Below are positions 38,437 to 50,400 of a DNA stretch of 64,000 bases, piece by piece. This stretch comes from Holothuria scabra. Its lineage: Eukaryota; Echinodermata; Holothuroidea; Aspidochirotida; Holothuriidae. A model generated the notes under the pieces. It was not told the origin of the DNA and ran no database searches. It saw nothing but the letters and a program-made list of their open reading frames with translations. How positions within the stretch are numbered: position 1 is the first letter of the stretch; every line of letters starts with the position of its first letter. The position numbers and the translations under genes were made by a program. The stretch lies in assembly GCA_037179385.1 (NCBI GenBank), contig CM074193.1:7957547-8021546 (forward strand), given 5' to 3'.

Positions 38437-41400
38437 CATCACCATCGCATAGATTCCTTGCCTGCCTTCGGCAAGGAATCAAAAACACTAATGACAAACA
38501 AATTCATTTGTTTGTTTAAATCCACCATCACAAATTTGTTTTAGCAAAGTTGTGATGCAATTCAGTGACAACTTAGTTCTTCTCAAATAACTAGAGGCCT
38601 GATGTACCTGAAAGGAAAACTTCAAGAATTATGTTTCTCTAATTTTAGGCACTCCATAAAAAAATCTTGTTTTGTAAAACTATCAAATTTATTACAACTG
38701 AACTTCTGTTAAGGTAAATGGTTTACATTGGTAAACTCTTAATATAAACAGCATCCATTGATGACACTTTAGTTGCAATCAAATCTGTAGTTTTAAATAA
38801 TCATATTATAAATTCAATTACCTATGTACGAAGTGCATTTCTTCCAAATATTTGCATCCTCTTGCTACATCTGTTACTATGTCTACTAAATCTGCTTCAG
38901 TAAGTTTAGCTTCAGTTTCTTGAGTAGCTCTGGCAGCCCTCAGGTAACTGAGGAGGTCACCCCCTTCCATTAACTCCAGGATAATGTAATGTGGGTCATT
39001 GTCCAAACAGACTCCAAGTAAACCCATTATATTAGCATGGTGAAAGTTGCTGAAATTAGGAAAATCAGATGTAAAAAAAAAGTAAGATGGCATAATGTAA
39101 ACAGCAACCAAAATGCTAAACATTGTACTACAAGGACAACTCTATTGGTTTCCAGAACAGACCCTACTTATCCCCCCTCCCCCCCCCTCCCTGTAGCCCT
39201 GTAACGTGAATTACATGAACTTAGTTTTTGTGTTTGGTGAAAATAATATACAATAGCAAAACAGTTTCAAAACCAACAACAGCTTTGGAATGGTCAGCCT
39301 TACATTATCAAACTTTCCGCTATGATACTCCTGAGGGCCCTGGAGAAGCACACAACGTGTTTGTGTGCATCTCTGTAAGAGGATGTAGCCCTGTAACATG
39401 AATTACATGAACTTAGTTTTTGTGTTTGGTGAAAATAATATACAATAGCAAAACAGTTTCAAAACCAACAACAGCTTTGGAATGCTCAGCCTTACATTAT
39501 CAAACCCTCCAATATGATACTCCTGAGGGCCCTGGAGAAGCACACGTGTTTGTGTGCATCTCTGTAAGAGGATGATCAACATCACCGTACCACCACATCT
39601 ATCCTAAAGGAACTAAAGAGGTGACAAATTAAATGTCTGTCATGGTAGGTTTGCATTCAAATGTAAACTCCCATTCTCCCATCCGAAACTTACCAAAATG
39701 AAAAATTGTTAGCCACCAGTAGAGGGCATTTCTTGTATACATGACCACTGAGGGTAAAGCTATTGTCTAGGGCCTGAATTGATTTTCTTATTTCACCAAA
39801 TCAACTTGAAATGCATTTTTTTCCCCCAGGCTTTTAAGAAGCTAAATCCTTTTACAGAAAGTTGAGAAAACCTTGAGTATTGTGAAAATTCTATAAAAAA
39901 AAAAATGTATATTTCAAATCTGAGTGAAAAGCTTTTATGATAACACAGACACCAATTCCCTGAATAAGACAAAGGGCAATACTGCCCTCTATGATTATTC
40001 TGTGCCATTCTGAGTGTCACCTCCACTGACCTCATTAACATAGCTTCCTTCAAGAAATCTTCCTTCTCGTCATCTGTTGCTCCCTTCTTCAAAGTCTGTT
40101 TGAATGAAAATACATTAAAGGCTCAGCTACATTCTTTAATGTGTCTCTTTATTTTAACCAAAAACAAAAAAAACATAAAAAAGAAAATGTTCCATTTTTT
40201 TTTTTAATATTTATCCAATAAACTCAGACTAAGATACAAACGAGAACAAAATTCCCTTAAATCTGACCTTGATCATTTGATGGGCAAAATGACTTTCAAA
40301 AATGCAAACTAAACGGTGAGATATAGTACTATTATTCCACAATAATAAACTTTCCACTACAGATTTTTACTACAAAAATCTTCATTTCGAATAAAAAGGG
40401 ATTTCTTTACTTTCATCTGTTCCAATTGCTCTATAAACAAAATGAAAAAAAAAAAAGCAATAAACATAAAGCATACCAAATAACTAGGTAAATTTTCATC
40501 AAGACATCACAAGTGGCATGCCATATGGTATGTAAGTTCAGCTGTAATGTTTATGGATATGTTTTACGTTTTAATTACCTGTTTCCAATTTACCATGTTC
40601 TACTTAAGTTTTATTATGAAGATAGGTTTATGGAAAAAAACCCAACCAAATGACATATTATATTAGTTAGAAAGTCGCATTTAAAGAATAAGTTACCCAC
40701 CTTCACAGCAACTTTTGTCTTTCCAGATGTGTCTGTTAAAATGTTTAATGCAACACCCTCAAAAACCTCACCAAAAGCACCACTTCCCAAAAACGTAAGA
40801 AGCTTGAGCCTCTCTCTAGGAAACAGAGGGAGCTGTGATTTGCTACCATCAGCTGAAGTCCTATTAAAACAATGAAATACAAAGGATATTGAAGGTTGTC
40901 AAAAGTTAAGCTGCAAGAGCTGTATTGTTTTAACCTAACCATATATACATTTTAACAAAGCCAAGCTGTGTTTATTTCCCCAAATTTCATCCTAAGGTAG
41001 AACAGGAACACACATAAATAGTTCTATCCTTTAAAGCACTTATTGATGGAAGGTAAAAGAATGTGGTGGTCCATTCGAGGATTTCTCTCCATCCATCCTA
41101 TCAAACCATGAACTTGCCAAAGTATTACCACAGGTAAGTAAGGTTACATCATGTTAATATGAGGTAGAGGGCAGGAAGGGGGCAATGTATATAGATCTCT
41201 CCTTTATAGCACTTTCTAAAATCCAAATAAAAAACTACACAACTTTTCATTTTGTTTTTTGTTCAAGTGAACACTTGTAGCAAATCCCAAAATGTGGACA
41301 CTGCTTCACTTTTCAATTACACAAATATATTTTTCAGGTACTACCCCAACATCACTCACCCCTACACTACTAAAAACTCTTACAATGAACAGCAACCATA

Positions 41401-44400
41401 TGCAATCACTACTTTACTACACCTACAGGATTTTACCAATCTATTTCCTGTCCCACTCTTTCACCTTCTAACAAACAACTACTGCTGGTCTACACAGATA
41501 CAGTCAGCAGAGCAAGGCCAGGGCCATGCCCCCCTCCAAGTTCTAAAAAAATTATTTTGTGATGGAACAAAAACCAGAATGCAAAAATGCATTGAGGTTT
41601 CGATGATACATACATGCTCTTTTCAATAAAATGCTACATTTCTTGTAACAACTGGTGACCCAAAATAGCCTTTGTCTCCACCTGTAAGTGACTGGTTTTT
41701 CTTTCATACTGTGCCTTAAGATATTCTGCAAACAAGGTTTTCAGAGTTTGATGCCAGGTGATACCAGATGACCATTGACCTCCACAAAAAACAACAGGTA
41801 CAGTACTTTCAACTCACCATAGCACATCCACATACTAATTGGGAAATCCATCCAAGTTTCCTACCTTGAGATATCCCATTTTGACAAGTTTTTCAAAGTT
41901 TGACTGATCATGACCCCAGATGTCCTTTCACCTCCACAAAAAATAACCTTATACAGACCATCTTCTCACCATAATTCATTTACATACTAATTTTGAAATC
42001 CATCCACCTTTCATACCTTGAGCTATCCTAAACAAGTTTTTCTGAGTTTGACCCCCATGACCCCAAATGACCTTTGACCTCTACCAAAATCAATAGGATT
42101 CTTCCTCCCATTATAACGCATCAACATATCAAGTTTGAAATCAATCCAAGCTTCCTACCTTGAGATATAGCGTAAACAAGAAGTTCGGAGTTTGACCCCA
42201 TGTGACCCCAAATGACCTTTGACCTTCACCAAAATTTATTGGGTTATTTCTTACATCATAACGCATCAACATATCAAGTTTGAAATGAATCAAAGTTTCC
42301 TACCTTGAGATATAGTGCAAACCAGGATTTCGGGGTGTGACCCCATGTGACCCCAAATTACCTTTGACCTCCACGAAAATAAATAGGGTTCTTTCTTACA
42401 TCATAACGCATCAGCCTATCAAGATTGAAATGAATCCAAGTTTCCTACCATAATGTATCATGTAAACAAGGATTTCAGGTTTTGACCCCATGTGACCCCA
42501 AATGACCTTTGACCTTCACGAAAATAAATTGGGTTCTTTCTTACATCATAACGCATCAGCCTATCAAGATTGAAATGAATCCAAGTTTCCTACCATAATG
42601 TATCATGTAAACAAGGATTTCAGGTTTTTACCCCATGTGACCCCAAATGACCTTTGACCTCCACGAAAATACATCGGGTTCTATATTACATCATAACGCA
42701 TCAACATTTTAAGTATGAAATTGATCCAAGTTTTCTACCATGAGATATCATGTAAACAAGGATTTCAGGGTTTGACCCCATGTGACCCCAAATGACCTTT
42801 GACCTCCACCAAAATCAATAGGGTTCTTCCTTACATCATAACGCATCAACATGTCAAGTTTGAAATTAATCCAAGTTTCTTACCATGAGATATCGTGTAA
42901 ACAGGGATTTCAGGTTTTGACCCCATGTGACCCCAAATGACCTTTGACCTCCACCAAAATCAATAGGGTTCTTCCTGACATCCTAACACATCAACATATC
43001 AAGTATGAAATTGATCCAAGTTTCCTACCATGAGATATCGTGTAAACAAGGATTTCAGGTTTTGACCCCATGTGACCCCAAATGACCTTTGACCTCCACC
43101 AAAGTCAATAGGGTTCTTCCTGACATCCTAATGCATCAACATATCAAGTTTGAAATTAATCAAAGTTTTCTACCATAAGATATTGTGTAAACAAGGATTT
43201 CAGGGTTTGACCCCATGTGACCCCAAATGACCTTTGACCTCCACCAAAATCAATGGGGTTCTTCCTGACATCCTAACGCATCAACATATCAAGTATGAAA
43301 TTGATCCAAGTTTCCTACCATGAGATATCGTGTAAACAAGGATTTCAGGGTTTGACCCCATGTGACCCCAAATGACCTTTGACCTCCACCAAAATCAATG
43401 GGGTTCTTCCTGACATCCTAACACATCAACATATCAAGTATGAAATTGATCCAAGTTTCCTACCATGAGATATCGTGTAAACAAGGATTTCAGGATTTGA
43501 CCCCATGTGACCCCAAATGACCTTTGACCTCCACCAAAATCAATGGAGTTCTTCCTTACATCATAACGCATCAACATATCAAGTATGAAATTGATCCAAG
43601 TTTCCTACCATGAGATATCGTGTAAACAAGGATTTCAGGGTTTGACCCCATGTGACCCCAAATGATCTTTGACCTCCACCAAAATCAATAGGGTTCTTCC
43701 TTACATCATAACGCATCAACATATCAAGTATGAAATTGATCCAAGTTTCCTACCATGAGATATCGTGTAAACAAAGATTTCGGGGTTTGACCCCATGTGA
43801 CCCCAAATGACCTTTGACCTCCACCAAAATCAATAGGGTTCTTCCTGACATCCTAACGCATCAACATATCAAGTATGAAATTGATCCAAGTTTTCTACCA
43901 TGAGATATCGTGTAAACAAGGATTTCAGGGTTTGACCCCATGTGACCCCAAATGACCTTTGACCTCCACCAAAATCAATAGGGTTCTTCCTTACACCATA
44001 ACGTATCAACATATCAAGTTTGAAATTAATCCAAGTTTCCTGTCTTGAGATATTGTGTAAACAAGGATTTTGGTTTTTGACCCCCTGTGACCCCAGATGA
44101 CCTTTGACCTCAACCAAAATAAATAGGGTTCTTCCTCTCAGTATGGGGTATCTGTGTACCAAGTTTGAGAACTGTCAGATCTTCCCTTCTCAAGATATCG
44201 TGTAAACAAGCAAAGTGTCACAAACACACACACATACACACACACACAGTCGTGTTTTTACACACAACTGAGGACTTCATTGTTATATCCATTGTGTCTG
44301 CTTACTTAACCCTAACCTTCACAATAGACTGTCTATTGTTAGACAACCGAGGACTTGAGAAATCTATTGAATTTACTACCGAGGACCTGGAAGTCTATTG

Positions 44401-47400
44401 TTTAGGTCCTCTGTTTTACACAAAGACAAAGCCACACATACACACACACACACATACACACATACATACACACACACGCCATCATGAATGCATAGGTTTC
44501 TCTTTTCATCGAAACCAAAAATGACTAGATGGACCAAAAACGTCCAGTGCAGATAAACATTAATTCTACCCATGTCAGGTGATGCCTACAATCTTTTTAA
44601 TTTTAAATTCTTTTCAAGCCGATGAGGCAGGAGTGCCCAACCAACCAATCACTATTTGTTAAAGGTTTGGAAAATATGAAACAAAAGAACAAGAAAAAAT
44701 AAGAAAAATTGTTATGAGATTTGTTCCTGAAGAGAAATCCCCCAAACTCCTTAGTAGATTGACACATTTGGGTTTGCCATACTGGCACAGGACTGAAATA
44801 CCACATAACAGTTGCCACCAGTTGATGTTGGATCACAAAAATTTATGCACCCCTATCCTTATGGCTATGAGACCAGGCTCTGCTAGTAGGAACTGGAGTG
44901 TAACATTTACTTTACAGTTTTATCACTTCGTAACATTGTTTACATGCACACCTAGTAAAAATAGGATCTTCAGTAACAATTGACCTAGGGTTAAGTCTGA
45001 GTCTTCCTACAAAGAGACAATAGGCTAACCAGTTGGTGTAATTCCAGCAATTTTTGGCCCCACAGTTAGATGGGATTTAGCAACACATCAACACAAACGT
45101 GTTACATAGTGCTGGCTAGATAAAACAGTAAAATTCAAATATAAAATTTAAGTTCAGTTTCAAATACCATTCAAATATGATTCAAGTCCTCCCCTTTAGT
45201 TGCCTCTTATGATAGGCAGGGAAAACAATAGACATATTTTACAACCCCCCAACCCCCCGTCAACAAAGGTGGGCAGAGAGGGTTGAGCCTCTACAAGTTT
45301 ACATAATTATCTACAAGTTAAATAAGTACTTTCTAGTTACATAAGTACTTACAAGTTACATAAGAACTTACAAGTACTTACAAGTTTCCATAGGTACTTA
45401 CAAGTTACATAAGTACTAACAAGATACATAAGAACTTATAAGTACTTACAAGTTTCTATAAGTGATTCAAGTCACATAAGTAGTAACGAGTTACATAAGC
45501 ACTTACAAGTTTCCGTAAGTACCTACAAGTTTACAAAAGTACTTACAAGTGTGCATACATCTGGTTCCCTTCCATGGTGGTGGGATAATCCCTCAAAGTT
45601 GCTAACTCTGCATCTGTTCGGTATGAAACTGTTCCGACATAAGGAGCCTTCTTTTCATGGTTTCTTTGCTTAACTTAAAAAGAAAACAAAATTTTGGATC
45701 TGATTACAAATTTTCTACACTATCACTGGACCATAAAAGAAAATTTCAATGACTTTTACTTGATACATTGATCACATGAAGTAACTCATTAGACTAGCAG
45801 AAGCCAAATAGCTTATATCAAAATTCTTTGCCTCATACTTGTGGAAAAAAATACAAAAATAGATTACAGCCTAGAATGATTTAAAGGTCAAGAGCAGTAC
45901 CCCCAAACTTATTTTGAAGCAACAATTAAACATTACGATTTTCTCCTTATTTTCCTTTAAAGTATCTTCATCATATTTTTGGACTTCAGCATTGCATACT
46001 TAGGGTGAACCAAGCAGTAGATTTCACATTTGAAGGGAAACAATGAGGTCACATGACTCTAAACAGCCAATCATGAAATGGGATGGTCTACTACCCTACT
46101 TCAAGTTGGGATGACTGCTCTTGCCCTTTAATATGCTTTTTTTTTTACTTTAAAATATTTTCCAAAAATCTTGTGACTTTCAAAAAAAAAAAACAAATTA
46201 CACCAAAAGCAGTAAAATCATCAACAATACAAAAAATTTACATATACTATGAGTGACATGATACCTGGTCAGCTATATTGTCTTTAATAAAATATACTCA
46301 CCACAATATAATAAAAGAATAAGAAGCACTACAAGCACCAATACCACAGCCACCACGACACCAATGATGATACCTATGTTAGAATCAGCTAAAAAAGATA
46401 GACAATGGAAACAAAAAAACACAAACATTTCATTAAACACATTATTTATTTTATTTCAGATAGTTAAGTAAAGGATTTTGTAAACTGTTATGTATGAAAA
46501 GAGCTAGTTGGGAGTTTTATCCAACTTCTTTGATAAGAATTTCAACCTGTGCAACTAGATAAACATGCGCAAAAATGCAGATCACACAGGTGAACAGCAG
46601 AGCATACACTTTTCATAGCACCTGACAGACATTACTACCCAATAATTTAATTAGTCCGTTAAATTAGAATAGCACAGAGCAAACAAAAGTGCTTTGTCCA
46701 TTTCACTGAATGAAGTCATCTACTTTTTACTTGTACTCATTACTGACACATCACCATGTTCCCTATTGCTGTTAAAACAAGCATGATGAATAAATGTCCT
46801 TTTTTACAAATTTAGCCTACAATTAAGGCAAAATTTTCCTGAATAATAAAATTGTTGTTCCTTCAACAGCCTAAAGGGGCTAGTAGAGCTGATGTCAATT
46901 ACTTGTGACAAGTTTGAAGAACATCATACATTAATACTTTAACAACTCTTCTAAGAAGCTTCACTCATACTAAATTATCTTCTACTTACATAATCAAAAA
47001 AGGGAAAAATTTTACTTTTATCAACAGGGATTTGAAAAAGATTGATCTAATGGTTAAAGTCTCTGGCTATGAATTTGAAATAAACGATTTCAATCACTGA
47101 TAAGTCTATCATAACCATTCCAGTAGTCCGCCAGATGTAGAGAATCTATGAGTTTGACCATTTATCATCAAGATGAGAGTAATAGGTATGTCAAACACTA
47201 ATGAAACTGTGAACAAATACAGCAAGCCCCTTTAATACTTGTTGAAGGGTGAACCTACCTGCTGGTTCAGGTTCCACCATGAAAGGCGCACTTTCAGGAC
47301 CAAACTCTCCACTCCCGATATCATTCGCTGCTGATGCTCTAAATATATACATGAAATTTTCAGTCAGATTCAGTTTCCACTGTGTGTTTGTACCTTCATA

Positions 47401-50400
47401 AACTGTCGTCCAGTCTTCAAATGCTCTTTTGTTTAAGTTAGAATTAGTTGTAGTTCTGCAAAATAAAAGTATTGAAAATAAAGACAAAAACAAGTTATTA
47501 CCTTACTTGTCTTTTGATGACAAGTACCAGTGACTGATTTCAATGACTATTTTTGTCTCCCCTTGCAAACAGGTTGGCCTAATATAACACTTTTCATGCT
47601 TTCTTTATAAAATGAGTGCCACCACAAGTGTATATTTATTCATCCTAATTATATTTTCAGGTACATAACAAATAGCATATGACAATTCTGAATCAACAAG
47701 TGACAAAAAAAGACCTACACAGCAAAAACAACCTCCACACAACATGCAGATACAAAATGTGAACTCAAAACATATTTTTATCTACTGATGCTGAAATTTA
47801 GTCTATCGGACATGAAATTAGTCATGACACTCTTACGGTTTCTCCCATTACTGTACCATTTTCTGACTAATGTAAAGTACCATTTTAAAAGCACCATTTA
47901 TGGAATACCATTCCACCCTCACCCCTTATCCCTCCCCCCCACACACACACATACAGTCTACATCCCCTTAAATAATCACCAATTTATTTAAAAGTTTTAT
48001 GGCATACCTGCCAACTTTTTCCAAAGGAAAATAGTAATGAAGATACACATGGTGATCGCCGGCCCAGGGGAGGGGGTGTGTCCCCCTCCCCTTTGAAAAA
48101 TTTTTGCCTTTGTACGACAGGCTAGACGGAAAATGGTGCAACATTTGGTACAAGATTTGAATGAAATGAAACAACCTTCTTTGTTTATTTTTCTTGCTTG
48201 GTGAAATATCTTCAAGGAGAAAGTTGCATCTTTACTTACATGCAGTTAACTTTAAATCTGTGAGGAAACAGAAATGCATGAAATAGCCCCTTCGCCATCT
48301 ACATTTCCCTGGCCATCCCAAATCAACTGTAGGCTAGATACCTCATAAGAATGGCTATTTGTTTCCCTTTACTAGGCTTTTCTAGGCCTAGATGTTTTGC
48401 ACATTTTCACCCTCCAAAACTAAGTTACTAGGCCTAGTAAGACATAGGCTAGGCCCTACTACATTACATTTACCTACAAAAAGGCTGGGTGTTTGGGTCT
48501 AGTGATACTATTCTTCATAGTTTGACACACATTCCAACAAACCAGAGAGTGTAGAGGCCTATCATTGAAATGGAATCCTCACTCTGTCAATTGCATCGAT
48601 ATAATTATAAGCCAGTCAGCTAGCCTATACCAGGAATCTCATGTTACCCTAAAGCATACTGTATAGGCCTAGCCTACACTCAGATACTACAATAGTAGCT
48701 AAAAGTTCAATGAAATACATCGTGCATTACTTCACGGTCACATACAGTAGCCTAACGTTAGGCCTCACTGAGAAACATTCCAAGTTTCACTAACCAGAAT
48801 CGATGTTTCCAAACGTGGAGCAGTTAGGCGGTTTGTACAGTAAATTGAGGTTTGAATTTTAAAGAATATTCACTGGTAAGAATCTCAAAAAAGAAAGATG
48901 TTTACCATCAACAGAGAGCGCTACGTAGCATAACCATTAACACGTCATTGCCATATGCAGTACAGCCAGCCAAAGGAGGATACGATACGAACCACTGCAC
49001 CAGAAGTGCAATACATGTCACCGTGTTACATACCGTGCAGCCGTATTGCATGCTGCATGCATGCTATATAGAGCATGTGTGCTGTATCCGTACGTACACA
49101 CAGAAGCAGCGTGGCATTGCATAACACACACAGAAGCCAACTTAACACACTGCGAGGCAGTATATGGCAGTGCATGCAGCGCTGAGTGTATTTTCACTAG
49201 TTGGTGTATGCAGGAGCTTTCCACATTGCATGTTTACATTTGAAGACTGTACTTCAGGGATCGGGAAAATGAAAAATCGTAATTTGGGCGCTGTAATTCG
49301 GAATTCGTAGTCGGGTATAAAAAATCGTAATAATTACGCCAAAATCGTAAAAGTTGGCAGGTATGTTATGGTACTGATTAAACAGTCATTCTATCTTACA
49401 TGCTAAAACAATTCATGCAGGTAAAGAGGGATACTTACTTTGCCTGTAGGGTGTATACAAGCTCCCCTGGACCTCTCCTCTCTGGCTCTTCCCAAACTAC
49501 GAAATCTCCATCAACCATTGGTGTACCTACAGCACCAGGCACATCACCTGAACAACCAAAAACCGTAAATATAAGTCTAGAAGAACCATAAATGTACTTA
49601 AGGTGCCGTAGAATAACCATAAATGTAAGGTGTCTTAGAATAAAGTCTTCATTTATAGTGGGAATGGTTCTGTTATTTTAATGTTGGTTCCATTTAAAGG
49701 GGACGTTTAAAAGTAAAGAGCAGTCCCCCAAAACTTATTATGAAGAAAAAGCTAAAAAACACAATTTTTATCTAATTTCTCTTCAAAGTATCTTTCATTA
49801 CATTTTATGACTTTACTATTGCATATTCAAGGTAAAACAAGCAGTTATTTCTGGAAAATTTCACATTTGAAGAGAAAAAAAACATTGTCACATGACTTCC
49901 AACAGCCAATCATGAAACGGGACATTCTACTACACTTCTCCAATTTGGGATGACTGCTTCTCCCCTTTAAGCAAAAAAATACTTTCATATTTGAAAAAGG
50001 AAACAAATGTACATAGCCTGTAAAACTTCCATTCACATTGCACATGTACTTCTCAAGATATCAGTAAATGAAGTCACTTGGTTTGTGTTCCAAATTGAGG
50101 TTAAGGGCAGCAGAGGTCAAATCACTTCCTCCACAGTGACAAGAAATGTTTTGTTTTCCTTTGTTTTAACAGACTGTTGTGTTAACCTTAAAGTTAAAAG
50201 GTATAGGACCTCCCTATGAAGATTGCAAAGTTTGTAAGGTTCTCATGCCACTTGTGCAATTACATTCTGATAATATGGGATTGTCGAAGAGAACAATGGT
50301 TGTAAAGTTAAAAGAAAAACAAGAGACTGTCCATTAAGGTGAGGATATGTCGTCATATGTGCTTTTCCTGCTCATATCTTGAAAACCGCACATCGAATTT

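Larger units (their letters stand above)
33048..38491 (+). mobile_element. Helitron-derived (HINE-like) element complex, subfamily 1
   Basis: Two 5' ends lie in tandem (GATTCCTTGCC at 33070 and 34714), each followed by ~1.6 kb of homologous sequence. Then come DR1-containing units at 37822, 37967, 38112 and 38268, a CA microsatellite (38387-38434) and a 3' stem-loop. The stem-loop is GATTCCTTGCC / 7-base loop / GGCAAGGAATC at 38452-38480, followed by AAAAACACTAA. The 5' word GATTCCTTGCC equals the first stem arm. A stem-loop close to a CTAA end plus a subterminal inverted repeat and internal satellite is the HINE/pearl layout. No Rep or helicase is encoded, so this is non-autonomous. Assignment is inference. 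Confidence 0.7.

Noticed and set aside
39211..39585. Two near-identical ~60-codon - frames
   Set aside because: By-products of the 191-bp tandem duplication; no known domain.
28991..40860. ALK/LTK or insulin-receptor-type kinase
   Set aside because: The activation loop, the LELMEGGD hinge and the YWTD/fibronectin ectodomain fit ROS1.
44165..44573. + and - frames rich in His-Thr or Val-Cys repeats
   Set aside because: Translation of CA microsatellites in the HINE-like element.
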